Positions 8,813 through 19,035 of a stretch of 34,167 bases of DNA are shown in pieces (positions within the stretch are counted from its first letter, which is position 1; each line of letters begins with the position of its first letter). The DNA comes from an uncultured Pelagibacteraceae bacterium (GTDB taxonomy: Bacteria > Pseudomonadota > Alphaproteobacteria > Pelagibacterales > Pelagibacteraceae): contig CACNXI010000004.1 in assembly GCA_902624345.1 (NCBI GenBank), positions 1 to 34,167 on the forward strand, written 5' to 3'. The notes under the pieces are model-generated. The model saw only the letters and a program-made list of their open reading frames with translations, ran no database searches and was not told where the DNA came from. The translations under genes and the position numbers were made by a program.

Positions 8813-10192
8813 ATGAGCAATTTAAAAAAAAAAATCGATAAAAAAGTAAACTTTGAATTTAATAAAGAATATATCAAAGTAATTGAAGAAAAAATTCAAA
8901 AAAACGATGTAAATTTTATTACAAATTCTTTTAGAGAGATGCACCCCGCTGATGCGGCAGATATTATCGAACATCTTAGCCAAAACGACAGAGAAAATCT
9001 TATCAAATTAAATAATTTTAACTTAGACCCAGAATTATTCGTTGAATTAAATGAAAACATTCAGTCTGAGATCATAAAGTTACTATCTAATGCTTCTATA
9101 ATATTTATTCTTAAAAACTTAGAGTCCGATGATGCTATAAAGATATTGGAGAACATTGAAGAAAAAAGTAAAAATGAAATTTTAAGTTCTTTACCGCCTA
9201 AAGATAGATTTGCCTTATTAGAAAGTTTAAGTTATCCCGAAGACTCTGCCGCACGTATTATGCAGAGGGAATTTACAGCTATCCCAAGTAATTGGTCAGT
9301 TGGACAAACAATTGATTATTTAAGAGAAAATAAAGATCTTCCTGAACAATTTTTAGAAATTTATATTATCGATAACGAATTTAAACCTCTTGGTACTGTC
9401 CCTTCTTCAAAAGTCTTAAGAACACCTCGTGAAAGTAAAATGGTTGAAATAATGTCGGAGTCTCAAGTTACTATTCCAGTCGATATGGATAGAGAGGAAG
9501 TTGGAAGACTTTTCGAAAATTACAATCTAAATTCAGCAGCTGTAATTGATAAAACAAAAAAATTAGTTGGTATGATTACTAGTGACGACATATTAACTGT
9601 TCTTAAAGAAGAGGCAGAGGAAGATACTTTAAGATTAGCTGGTGTTGGAGATGAGGAAATTACTGATGGAGTAATAAAAAAAACACAAAGAAGATTTAAT
9701 TGGCTTTTACTAAATCTTTTTACAGCCTTTTTAGCAACTTGGGTTATTAGTAAATTTGGTGCAACTATTGAACAAATGGTCGCTTTAGCTTTTTTAATGC
9801 CAATAGTTGCTTCAATGGGTGGAAATGCTGGAATGCAAACTCTAGCCGTAACTATTCGTGGTATAGCAACAAATGATTTAACAAATAGTAACTTTTTAAA
9901 AATTGTTTTAAAAGAATTTAATATTGGAGTTCTAAACGGAATTATTTTTGCAATAATAAGTGCTTTAATAGTTCAACTTTGGTTTAAAGATTATATTTTA
10001 TCTATAATTATTTCGATCTCAATGATATTAAATATGATCGTTGCTGGTTTGTTTGGCATTTTAATTCCAGTGACTTTAAAAAAACTAAATATTGACCCAG
10101 CGATAGCGTCAAGTGTGTTTGTAACAACTGTTACAGATGTGATTGGTTTTTTGTCCTTTTTAGGTATTGGTGCATATTTCTTTTACGGCTAG
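8813..10192 (+). CDS. mgtE: Magnesium transporter MgtE
   Basis: MgtE N-domain (MHPADAADIIEHL), CBS pair, TM domain MPIVASMGGNAGMQTLAVTIRGIA. Confidence 0.95.
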   Translation: MSNLKKKIDKKVNFEFNKEYIKVIEEKIQKNDVNFITNSFREMHPADAADIIEHLSQNDRENLIKLNNFNLDPELFVELNENIQSEIIKLLSNASIIFILKNLESDDAIKILENIEEKSKNEILSSLPPKDRFALLESLSYPEDSAARIMQREFTAIPSNWSVGQTIDYLRENKDLPEQFLEIYIIDNEFKPLGTVPSSKVLRTPRESKMVEIMSESQVTIPVDMDREEVGRLFENYNLNSAAVIDKTKKLVGMITSDDILTVLKEEAEEDTLRLAGVGDEEITDGVIKKTQRRFNWLLLNLFTAFLATWVISKFGATIEQMVALAFLMPIVASMGGNAGMQTLAVTIRGIATNDLTNSNFLKIVLKEFNIGVLNGIIFAIISALIVQLWFKDYILSIIISISMILNMIVAGLFGILIPVTLKKLNIDPAIASSVFVTTVTDVIGFLSFLGIGAYFFYG

Positions 10193-10989
10193 AAATTATC
10201 AATTAATCTCACATTCTTAATATAAAAACATAAAAAAAGTTTTATATTTTTCTTGGTAAAACTTGTACTTAGATCATTTTTGTTTCTCAACTCTAGATAC
10301 TCAATTTTGATGTTATTGTTGTTTTTAATGCTTTGAAGTAAATAAATATTTTTAATATTCTTTTTAATATTTTTGAATATACCAATCACCTTTTTTGTAA
10401 ACTTTTGGGCTATTTTAATATTTTTCTTGTTAAGTAATTTATTTCTGGATGAATAGGGCAGTGAACTATTCATTCTTATAGTTTTGCATAATATAACCTT
10501 TGTTTTAAATCTTTTTTTTATGAAATTTTTGATTAAGAAATATTGTTGAAAATCTTTTTCTCCTAAAAAAATCTTTTTTACTTTAAGACTTTTTAAAAAT
10601 TTATTTATTACTGCTAAAACTCCCTCAAAGTGTCCTGGTCGATATTTACCACATAATACCTTGTATTTTTTGTTTATATTAATTTTTCTCGGAGTATTTC
10701 TTGTATAGATTTCTTTTATATTTGGTAACAAGACATAGTCTACTTTAAGCTTCCTTAAAATTTTTATATCTTTATTCAATGTTCTTGGGTATTTTTTATA
10801 ATCAATCTTTCTGTTAAATTGCGAGGGATTAACGAATATACTTACTAGGGTTTTATCACATGATTTTTGGCAATTTTTAACCAAACTAATATGCCCTTTA
10901 TGCAAACTGCCCATTGTTGGAACAAATCCTATGTTTGCCTTAAAATTAACTTTTTTATTAAGTTTATTAATACTTTTAAAAATAATCAT
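10189..10989 (-). CDS. panC: Pantothenate synthetase (pantoate-beta-alanine ligase), divergent
   Basis: FVPTMGSLHKGHISLV, SIFVNPSQFN, YRPGHFEGV, GEKDFQQ, SSRN. Confidence 0.88.
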   Translation of the reverse strand: MIIFKSINKLNKKVNFKANIGFVPTMGSLHKGHISLVKNCQKSCDKTLVSIFVNPSQFNRKIDYKKYPRTLNKDIKILRKLKVDYVLLPNIKEIYTRNTPRKININKKYKVLCGKYRPGHFEGVLAVINKFLKSLKVKKIFLGEKDFQQYFLIKNFIKKRFKTKVILCKTIRMNSSLPYSSRNKLLNKKNIKIAQKFTKKVIGIFKNIKKNIKNIYLLQSIKNNNNIKIEYLELRNKNDLSTSFTKKNIKLFLCFYIKNVRLIDNF

Positions 10990-11002
10990 TTATGGTAATT
11001 CA

Positions 11003-11013
11003 CTTATTATAAG
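11003..11013. promoter_or_regulatory. Putative bidirectional promoter core between panC and galU
   Basis: 11-bp palindrome CTTATTATAAG in the 29-bp divergent gap; reads TATAAT on - (11006-11011) and TATTAT on + (11005-11010). Confidence 0.4.
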
Positions 11014-11018
11014 ATTTT

Positions 11019-11834
11019 ATGATTAAACAAGCAATAATACCCTTAGCTGGTTTAGGTACAAGACTTTTACCCTTAACTAGCGTTTTTGCAAAAGAATTAT
11101 TGCCTATTAATGGGAAACCTGGAATACAATATATTTTGGACGAATGTATTGAAGCAGGAATTAAAGAAGTTGTCTTTATTATTTCAAAAAAAAAACAAAT
11201 GATAAAAAATTATTTTTATAATGACAGTTTTTATAAGAAAATCATTAACAAAAAAAAAGACCCGAGAATTATTAAAGAATATAAAAAAATCTTGAAATAT
11301 AAAAAAATGATTAAATTTGTATATCAAAATAAACCTCGAGGCACTGGCGATGCAGTTTTGAGGACAAAAAAATATATCAAAGATAAGTTCTTCTTAATGT
11401 TGTTACCTGATGATTTAATTATAAAAAAAAATTGCTCTAAATCTATGATCTACATTCACAATCGCTATAAATCTTCTGTTATGGCAAGTATGAATGTGAA
11501 TAAAAAAACAGTTTCAAGATGGGGGATATTTAAGTTTACCAAAAAATTAGATAGGAATAATTATTTAATAAAAGATGTAATTGAAAAACCATCTATTGAA
11601 AATGCTCCTTCAAATAAAGCAGTAATAGGAAGGTATATTTTACCTAAAAAAATATTTTCAAAATTATCTAAACAAAAACCAGGTAAAGGTGGTGAAATTC
11701 ATATTACCGACGCTATTCAATCTTTAATTAGTGATAAAAACAAGTTCATTGCTCATAATTTTTCAGGCAAGTATTTAGATTGTGGAAGTATGAATGGTTA
11801 TATTAAATCAAATTTGGAGATAGCTAAATCATGA
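11019..11834 (+). CDS. galU: UTP-glucose-1-phosphate uridylyltransferase
   Basis: IKQAIIPLAGLGTRLLPLTSVFAKELLPI, KPGIQYILDECIEAGI, KPRGTGDAVL, VIEKP. Confidence 0.95.
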   Translation: MIKQAIIPLAGLGTRLLPLTSVFAKELLPINGKPGIQYILDECIEAGIKEVVFIISKKKQMIKNYFYNDSFYKKIINKKKDPRIIKEYKKILKYKKMIKFVYQNKPRGTGDAVLRTKKYIKDKFFLMLLPDDLIIKKNCSKSMIYIHNRYKSSVMASMNVNKKTVSRWGIFKFTKKLDRNNYLIKDVIEKPSIENAPSNKAVIGRYILPKKIFSKLSKQKPGKGGEIHITDAIQSLISDKNKFIAHNFSGKYLDCGSMNGYIKSNLEIAKS

Positions 11835-13129
11835 AATTATGTATGATAGGAACTGGCTATGTAGGATTAGTTAGTGGTGTGTGTTTTGCAGATTTAGGTA
11901 ACGAAGTAATTTGCGTAGATAAAGATTTAAATAAGATTAATTCTCTTAATAAAGGAAAAGTTCCAATTTATGAGCCTGGACTTTCAGAGTTAGTAATTAA
12001 AAATTTTAGAAATAAAAGATTAAATTTTTCAACAGATCTAAAAAAATCCGTTAAAGAGTCGGACATAATTTTTATTTGTGTTGGAACACCTACAATAAAA
12101 GGAGGGAGCTCAGCAGATTTGAGTCAAATCTATAATGTAACTAAGGAAATAAGTTCCTCTATTAATAAATTTAAAATTATTATAACAAAATCAACTGTAC
12201 CTGTAACTACAGGTGATGAGATTGAAAAAATTTTATCTAGAAAAAATAATAAAAAAAAATTTTCAGTAGTATCTAATCCAGAATTTTTGAGAGAAGGTGA
12301 GGCGATAAGAGATTTTTCTTACCCTGATAGAGTGGTTATTGGAACGAATGACAAAAAAGCTGGTAAAATTATGAAAAATCTTTATAGCCCGCTTATTTCT
12401 AAAGGAGCCTCATATTTACAAACATCCAGAAGAGCAGCAGAATTAATCAAATATGCCTCTAACGCATTCTTATCCACTAAAATAACTTTTATTAATGAAA
12501 TAGCAAATTTGTGTGAAAAAATTGGCATTAATGTGGAGGATATATCTATAGGAATGGGTTTAGATAAAAGAATAGGTAGCAGATTTCTCAGAGCAGGCCC
12601 TGCTTACGGTGGATCTTGTTTTCCAAAAGATACAAAAGCAATCATTTCAACTGCTGAAAAATTTAATACTAATTTATCAGTAGTAAAATCTGTAATTAAA
12701 TCTAATGAAAATAGGTCTAAAATTTTATTAGATCGAATTTATCGAATGTTAAATAAAAAAGTAAAGAATAAAAAGATAACTTTTTTAGGTGTAACATTTA
12801 AAGCAAACACTGATGATATGAGAGATTCCTCAAGTCTTAAAATGATACCGTGGTTATCAAAAAAAGGAGCTATAATAAAATATTTTGATCCAACAGGTTA
12901 CAAAAATGAATTTTCAAAACTAAAAAATGTTACCAACAAAACATCAATTAAAGATGCTGTCCAAAATGCAGATCTTGTTATTCTACACACAGAATGGAAT
13001 GACTTTAAATCAATAAATTTTAAAAATTTAGTAAAAGGTAAAAAATTTATTATTTTTGATATGAGAAATTTGTATTCTCCTTTAAAGATTAAGCAACAAG
13101 GTTTTAAATATTATAGTGTTGGAAAATAA
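11831..13129 (+). CDS. ugd: UDP-glucose 6-dehydrogenase
   Basis: MKLCMIGTGYVGLVSGVCFADLGNEVICVDKD; SNPEFLREGEAI; GPAYGGSCFPKDTKA; ATGA overlap with galU. Confidence 0.96.
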   Translation: MKLCMIGTGYVGLVSGVCFADLGNEVICVDKDLNKINSLNKGKVPIYEPGLSELVIKNFRNKRLNFSTDLKKSVKESDIIFICVGTPTIKGGSSADLSQIYNVTKEISSSINKFKIIITKSTVPVTTGDEIEKILSRKNNKKKFSVVSNPEFLREGEAIRDFSYPDRVVIGTNDKKAGKIMKNLYSPLISKGASYLQTSRRAAELIKYASNAFLSTKITFINEIANLCEKIGINVEDISIGMGLDKRIGSRFLRAGPAYGGSCFPKDTKAIISTAEKFNTNLSVVKSVIKSNENRSKILLDRIYRMLNKKVKNKKITFLGVTFKANTDDMRDSSSLKMIPWLSKKGAIIKYFDPTGYKNEFSKLKNVTNKTSIKDAVQNADLVILHTEWNDFKSINFKNLVKGKKFIIFDMRNLYSPLKIKQQGFKYYSVGK

Positions 13130-13132
13130 AAT

Positions 13133-13594
13133 TTATTTCAACTCAAATATTGCATCTACTTCTACTGAAACACCTAAAGGTAAACTATTTGTACTTACAG
13201 CGGCCCTAGTATGCATGCCAGCGTCCCCAAAAACTGAAGCTATTAGATCTGATGCACCATTTAATACTTTAGGTTGATCTATAAATTCATCTGTTGAATT
13301 AACAAATCCTGTTAATTTTACGCACGATTTAACTTTTGATAAATCATTATTACAAGCTTTTTTTACTTGCGCAATAATACTTAACCCACATCTTTTGGCA
13401 GCATTATAACCAGCTTCTGTATCTAAATCTTTCCCAACTTTCCCTTTTATTAACTGACCAGTTTCATCAATAGAAATTTGCCCAGAAACAAATAACATTT
13501 TTCCTGAAACTTTTGTCGCAACATAATTTCCAACCGGTGCTTTTGCCTCAGGAAGATTTATTTTTAATTCTTTTATTTTTTCTTCGTAACTCAT
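13133..13594 (-). CDS. RidA/YjgF family protein
   Basis: LFVSGQISID...GKVGKDLDTEAGYNAAKRC...FVNSTDEFIDQPKVLNGASDL...RAAVSTNSLPLGVSVEVDAIFEL. Confidence 0.88.
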   Translation of the reverse strand: MSYEEKIKELKINLPEAKAPVGNYVATKVSGKMLFVSGQISIDETGQLIKGKVGKDLDTEAGYNAAKRCGLSIIAQVKKACNNDLSKVKSCVKLTGFVNSTDEFIDQPKVLNGASDLIASVFGDAGMHTRAAVSTNSLPLGVSVEVDAIFELK

Positions 13595-16152
13595 TTTGCT
13601 TTCCTTTTTTTTGATTTTTTAGTTTTATCGTATTCTTTCCGCTTCTCAATCAATATCAAAGCTTCCTCCATTGTCAATTCTGTTGGATCTTTCTCTTCAG
13701 GAATAGTTGCATTGAGAGATTTATACTTTATGTAAGGCCCATATTGACCCTTCATAATTCTTACAGGTTTTTTATCTTCAGGATGTTCACCTAAATCTTT
13801 AATCATTGATGAAGACATTCTTCCAGGTTTTGCCTCAGATATTAAAGTTATGGCTCTGTTTAAACCAATTGAAAATAATTCATCTACACTTTCAATTCTT
13901 GCGGATTTGTTTTCACACTTTAAGTACGGTCCAAATCTACCAACGTTGACTGTAATTTCTTTGCCAATATCTGGGTGAGTACCTAAAATTTTAGGTAGAG
14001 AGCATAGATACTTTGCTTTTTCTAAATCTATATTTTCTATATCTAAGCCTTTAGGAATTGATACATTTTTTAAATTATTTTCTTCTTTCTTTGTTTTTCT
14101 TTTTTTTGTTTTTACTATTTCATCTTCTAATAATTCGTATTGTAAATAAGGACCAAATCTTCCATTTTTTAAATAAATTTCTTTATCATTATCGTTTTTA
14201 CCAATTAATTTAGGTTCTGCTAAATTTATTTGTTGAGATGCTTTAATTTTTGAAAGTGGTCTTGTAAATTTACATTCTGGATAGTTAGAACACCCAATAA
14301 ACGCACCTCCTCTAAAGCTATTTTTCAAGCTTAGTGTACCATTAGCACATAACTTACAAGATCTGTCGATTTTACCATCATCATTAGTATAAAATATTAA
14401 ATTACCTAAGCTTTCATTAAGCATATCCAGAACTTCTCTAGTTCTTATCTCTTTCACAGATGAGACATTTTTGTTAAAATCCTGCCAGAATTGATCTAGC
14501 ACACTTAGCCAATTTTCTTTTCCTGAAGTTATGTCATCTAATTGATCTTCTAATTTTGCTGTAAAGTCATAATCAACATATTTTGCAAAAAGTTTTTCAA
14601 GAAAGGCAGATAAAAGTTTTCCTCTATCAGTTGGGAAAAATCTTTTATTAACAACGTCTGCGTAACCTCTATTAGATATTACTGAAATAATACTTGCGTA
14701 TGTAGAAGGACGACCGATACCTAATTCCTCTAATTTTTTAACTAAACTAGCCTCAGAATATCTTGGGGGCGGTTGAGTAAAATGTTGTTCATCAATAAAA
14801 TCAGATATATTCACTTCTCCTTTTTCTACTTTGGGTAAAATATTTTCATCATTATTATCATCATCTAAATTAATTACTTTCATGAAACCATCAAACACTA
14901 TTGTTGAACCTGATGACTTTAAGATATGTTCCTTGTTATTTGACTCAATAATAATTGTTTTTCTATCAAATTTTGCTGGTGTCATTTGTGAAGATAGAGC
15001 TCTTGACCAAATCAAGTTATATAATTTATTTTGATCTGAGCTTAAATATTTTTTCATTTTTTCAGGTGTGTTGCTTATTTCTGTTGGCCTAATAGCCTCA
15101 TGAGCTTCTTGTGCGTTTTTTGCTTTTTTACCTGAGTAATTAATTGGTTGATCAGGTAAATATTCATTACCAAAGTTATCACTGATAAAGTTTCTAAAAA
15201 CTGGCAAAGCTTCTTTAGATATATTGGTGCCATCTGTTCGCATGTAAGTGATTAATCCTTTAGTATCACCTTCAATTTCAATACCCTGATAAAGCCTTTG
15301 AGCAATTTGCATTGTTCTTGATGCACCAAAACCAAGCTTACTTGATGCTGACTGTTGTAATGTTGAAGTTGTAAAAGGTCCAGAAGGATTTCTAGAATAT
15401 ATTTTTGATGTAATATCTGTAATTTTGTATTTATTGTTTTTTATTTTTTCTATAGTTTGATTAATATCATTTTTATTTTTGAAACTAAATTTTTCAATTT
15501 TTTTATTATCAATTTGAAAAATATTTGATGTTATTAAATTTCCATCATTTGTTTTAAAATTTACTTTTAGAGACCAAAATTCCTCAGGTTTAAAAATTTC
15601 GATTTCATGTTCTCTTTCTGTCAAAAGTCTCAGAGCAACAGATTGTACTCTACCTGCTGATTTAGACCCTGGCAGTTTAGTCCAAAGTATGGGAGAAATA
15701 TTAAAACCTACCAAATAATCCAAGGCACGTCTTGCCATGTAAGCATTCACAAGATCAGATTCTATTTCTCTTGGATTTTGTATTCCGTTTGTGACTGCCT
15801 TTTTAGTTATTTCATTAAAAACAACTCTTTCAATTTTCTTGTCTTTAAGTAATTTTTTTTCATTTAAAAATTCTTTAACATGCCATGCTATTGCTTCGCC
15901 TTCTCTGTCAGGGTCTGTAGCAAGTATTATTTTATTGGAATCTTTTGCTACATCAGAAATTTCCTTTAAATATTTTTTAGAAAAACTATCAATTTCCCAA
16001 ATCATCTTAAATTCATTTTCAGGATCTACTGAGCCATTCTTAGATGGAAGATCTCTGATATGTCCATAACTAGCGAGAACTGTATAATCATTTCCTAGAT
16101 ATTTATTTATTGTTTTTGCTTTAGCGGGACTTTCAACAATTACTAGATTCAT
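13591..16152 (-). CDS. topA: DNA topoisomerase I
   Basis: MNLVIVESPAKAKTINKYLG; ATDPDREGEAIAWH; YMRTDGTNIS; GIGRPSTYASII; C4 zinc motif CKLC...CSNYPEC plus C-terminal repeats. Confidence 0.97.
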   Translation of the reverse strand: MNLVIVESPAKAKTINKYLGNDYTVLASYGHIRDLPSKNGSVDPENEFKMIWEIDSFSKKYLKEISDVAKDSNKIILATDPDREGEAIAWHVKEFLNEKKLLKDKKIERVVFNEITKKAVTNGIQNPREIESDLVNAYMARRALDYLVGFNISPILWTKLPGSKSAGRVQSVALRLLTEREHEIEIFKPEEFWSLKVNFKTNDGNLITSNIFQIDNKKIEKFSFKNKNDINQTIEKIKNNKYKITDITSKIYSRNPSGPFTTSTLQQSASSKLGFGASRTMQIAQRLYQGIEIEGDTKGLITYMRTDGTNISKEALPVFRNFISDNFGNEYLPDQPINYSGKKAKNAQEAHEAIRPTEISNTPEKMKKYLSSDQNKLYNLIWSRALSSQMTPAKFDRKTIIIESNNKEHILKSSGSTIVFDGFMKVINLDDDNNDENILPKVEKGEVNISDFIDEQHFTQPPPRYSEASLVKKLEELGIGRPSTYASIISVISNRGYADVVNKRFFPTDRGKLLSAFLEKLFAKYVDYDFTAKLEDQLDDITSGKENWLSVLDQFWQDFNKNVSSVKEIRTREVLDMLNESLGNLIFYTNDDGKIDRSCKLCANGTLSLKNSFRGGAFIGCSNYPECKFTRPLSKIKASQQINLAEPKLIGKNDNDKEIYLKNGRFGPYLQYELLEDEIVKTKKRKTKKEENNLKNVSIPKGLDIENIDLEKAKYLCSLPKILGTHPDIGKEITVNVGRFGPYLKCENKSARIESVDELFSIGLNRAITLISEAKPGRMSSSMIKDLGEHPEDKKPVRIMKGQYGPYIKYKSLNATIPEEKDPTELTMEEALILIEKRKEYDKTKKSKKRKAK

Positions 16153-16188
16153 GTGAACAAAAAATCATAAATAAGATTGATAGTCAAA

Positions 16189-16776
16189 TTAATAAATTTT
16201 TGATTTAGATTCTGTATTATTTCTCAAGCGTTTTATATTTTCTCTATGAGTGAAAATAATCAAAATGAACATCATAAAGTAAAAATAGTAGTCAGAATTA
16301 GAATTATAAAAAAATTGAAAAATTGGAATTGTTAAACTTGCAAGCAAAGAACTTAATGATGAAAATTTGAAGAGTATAAAAACAAAAATCCAGACGACTC
16401 CAAAAATTAAAGCAGTGAAAATATCTAAACAACAAAGAATTCCAAGATAAGATGCAACGCCTTTACCACCTTTAAATTTTAACCAAATAGGGAAAACGTG
16501 TCCAATAAAAATTGACAATGCAGATATATATAAATAATCGTTCATGAAAAATTTTATATATAAAATTGGAAGAACAGCTTTTAATATATCGAGAACTAAA
16601 GTTGAGTATCCTAAAATTTTGTTACCAGATCTTAATACATTTGTTGCACCAATATTACCAGATCCTATCTCACGGATGTCTTTTTTTAAAAAAATTTTAG
16701 TTAAAAGTAATCCAAAGGGTATGGATCCAAATAAATAACTTACTAGTATAATTAAAAATAACTCAAAATTTAGCAT
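16189..16776 (-). CDS. plsY: Glycerol-3-phosphate acyltransferase PlsY
   Basis: SYLFGSIPFGLLLTK, REIGSGNIGATNVLR, FIGHVFPIWLKFKGGKGVASYLG. Confidence 0.95.
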   Translation of the reverse strand: MLNFELFLIILVSYLFGSIPFGLLLTKIFLKKDIREIGSGNIGATNVLRSGNKILGYSTLVLDILKAVLPILYIKFFMNDYLYISALSIFIGHVFPIWLKFKGGKGVASYLGILCCLDIFTALIFGVVWIFVFILFKFSSLSSLLASLTIPIFQFFYNSNSDYYFYFMMFILIIFTHRENIKRLRNNTESKSKIY

Positions 16777-18056
16777 TTATATAGTTCTACACCTTTAATA
16801 TATGTATTAAGCACTTTACCTTGAAGTTTTTTATCCTCGATGCATGTATTTTTAGATTTACTGATCATGTTTTCTTTTTTTACTATCCAAGGTTTAAATA
16901 AATCGACTATACAAAAGTCAGCATCATTTCCTATAGATAAACTTCCCTTATCTATCTTTAATATTTTTGCAGGATTACTTGTTAAACACTGAATTATTTT
17001 AGATAGCTTTAAAGATTCATTGTGAAATAACTCTAATGCGAGGGATAATAAAGTTTCTATACCTGATGCTCCAGTTGCAGCTTGTGAGAACGTTAATCTT
17101 TTTGACTCTTCGTCTTCAGGTTTGTGATCTGAAACTATGACTTCAATTAAATCTTGGTTAATACCTTTTATTAATGAAAGTCTATCATCTTCTGTTCGAA
17201 GTGGTGGAGAAAGTTTTAAAAAAGTTCTAAAATCTCCAATATCATTTTCGTTGAGTGATAAATTGTTAATAGAAACTCCAGTTGTAAAATTTACGTTATC
17301 TTTACTACGTTTGATTACTTCCAAAGATTTTGCTGAAGATATTTGTGAAATATGATATCTGCAATTATAATCCTGAAGTAAACTTAAGTCTCTTTCAACA
17401 ATTATTTTCTCTGCATAATCTGGTATACCGTGTAAACCTAATTTAGTTGCGATAATCCCATCATTAACCTGGCCGTTTTTTGCTAATTCGAAATCTTCAG
17501 CATGTTGTATGATTAATGAGTTCAAATCGTAAGCAGATTTCATTATTCTAGACATTACTCTTGTGTTTTGAATTGTTTTTATTCCATCTGTGAAACCAAT
17601 TATTCCTTTTTTTTGTAAAAGGCCGAACTCATTCATATTTTTACCTTCAAGATTTTTAGTTAAGGTAGCAGTTGGATATATATTTATTTTTGATTTATCT
17701 CGTCCTCTCCTTTTTAAAAAATCAACCATGGAAACATTATCAATAACAGGTGAAGTATTTGGCATTGTCACGACAGATGTAACCCCACCTGCTAAGGCGG
17801 CATTACTTAATGTTTTAAAATTCTCTTTATACTCAAAGCCTGGCTCCCCAACAAAAACCCTCATATCGATTAAACCGGGAAATATATATTTTTCTTTGAG
17901 ATCTATGAATTTTTCACGTGAGGGAATATTATTTTTATTTACTTTTTTTCCTATTGCCTCAATTTTTCCATTCTCATTAATAATTAAACCACCTAATTCT
18001 TCCACAGAATTAGCTGGATCAACTATGTTTGCATTTAAAAAATATTGTTTCTTCAT
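16770..18056 (-). CDS. Dihydroorotase-like protein, probably non-catalytic (PyrC'/pseudo-DHOase)
   Basis: Amidohydrolase fold with [14 protein letters not shown] in place of PGLIDxHxHLREPG; QHAED, YHISQIS and VSDHKP retained; ATGA overlap with pyrB. Confidence 0.85.
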   Translation of the reverse strand: MKKQYFLNANIVDPANSVEELGGLIINENGKIEAIGKKVNKNNIPSREKFIDLKEKYIFPGLIDMRVFVGEPGFEYKENFKTLSNAALAGGVTSVVTMPNTSPVIDNVSMVDFLKRRGRDKSKINIYPTATLTKNLEGKNMNEFGLLQKKGIIGFTDGIKTIQNTRVMSRIMKSAYDLNSLIIQHAEDFELAKNGQVNDGIIATKLGLHGIPDYAEKIIVERDLSLLQDYNCRYHISQISSAKSLEVIKRSKDNVNFTTGVSINNLSLNENDIGDFRTFLKLSPPLRTEDDRLSLIKGINQDLIEVIVSDHKPEDEESKRLTFSQAATGASGIETLLSLALELFHNESLKLSKIIQCLTSNPAKILKIDKGSLSIGNDADFCIVDLFKPWIVKKENMISKSKNTCIEDKKLQGKVLNTYIKGVELYKC

Positions 18057-19033
18057 TTTTCACAAAAAATTTTTAAACAGGCCATTCTCACCGCAACACC
18101 TAACTCAACCTGTTCTTTGATTACGCTTTTATTTATATCGTCGGCAAGTTTGGTATCAATTTCAATACCTCTATTCATCGGCCCGGGATGCATAATTATT
18201 GCATCTTTCTTTGCTTTTTCCAGTTTGTCAGGTGTTAAGCCGTAATACTCATAATATTCTCTATTTGATGACAAAAATGAACTGCTCATCCTCTCATTTT
18301 GAAGCCTTAACATCATAACTATATCGCAATCTTTCACACCATCCTTCATATTTGAAAATGTTTTTACTCCAAATTTTTCAATATCTTTTGGCATGAGATT
18401 TGTTGGGGCAACTATATTGACTTCAGCACCCAACATGTTTAATAAAAAGATATTTGATCTAGCTACTCTTGAGTGTAAAATGTCTCCACAAATAGCAATT
18501 CGCAAACCTTCGATTTTTTTCTTTTTTTCAATTATTGTAAGTGCATCTAGTAAAGCTTGTGTAGGATGTTCACGTCTACCATCACCAGCATTTAAAACTG
18601 AGCAATTTACTTTTTGTGAAAGAAGATTTGATGCACCACTATCTTGATGTCTTACAACAATTATATCTGGATGCATTGCATTTAATGTCATTGCAGTGTC
18701 GATTAATGTTTCACCTTTTTTAATAGCAGAATTAGTTATATTCATGGACATAACATCTGCTCCAAGTCTTTTTCCAGCAAGTTCAAAAGAACTTTGGGTT
18801 CTCGTCGAAGGTTCAAAAAAAAGATTTATTTGAGTTTTTCCTCTAAGAATATCTAACTTTTTGTTTTTACTTTTATTAAGTGAAATAAATTTCTTTGCTT
18901 CATCTAAAATAAGTTTTACATCTGAAATAGAAAGATCTTGGATACCTAATAGGTGTTTTTGAGAAATTTTAATAGCGTTATTGTTTATAGCCATTAAAAC
19001 CAACTCTATAGCTTTAAAGCATTGATATTGCAA
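18053..19033 (-). CDS. pyrB: Aspartate carbamoyltransferase catalytic subunit (true start may be ~18994, MAINNN...)
   Basis: [55 protein letters not shown]. Confidence 0.95.
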   Translation of the reverse strand: MQYQCFKAIELVLMAINNNAIKISQKHLLGIQDLSISDVKLILDEAKKFISLNKSKNKKLDILRGKTQINLFFEPSTRTQSSFELAGKRLGADVMSMNITNSAIKKGETLIDTAMTLNAMHPDIIVVRHQDSGASNLLSQKVNCSVLNAGDGRREHPTQALLDALTIIEKKKKIEGLRIAICGDILHSRVARSNIFLLNMLGAEVNIVAPTNLMPKDIEKFGVKTFSNMKDGVKDCDIVMMLRLQNERMSSSFLSSNREYYEYYGLTPDKLEKAKKDAIIMHPGPMNRGIEIDTKLADDINKSVIKEQVELGVAVRMACLKIFCEK

Positions 19034-19035
19034 GC

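Noticed and set aside
15791-16069. 92-aa and similar short plus-strand ORFs inside topA (also 14831-15034)
   Set aside because: Antisense within topA, no ribosome-binding site pattern or recognisable domain.
17590-18120. 176-aa plus-strand ORF opposite pyrC-like/pyrB
   Set aside because: Antisense to well-supported CDSs, low-complexity Ser/Phe/Ile/Leu-rich mirror translation; no family signature.
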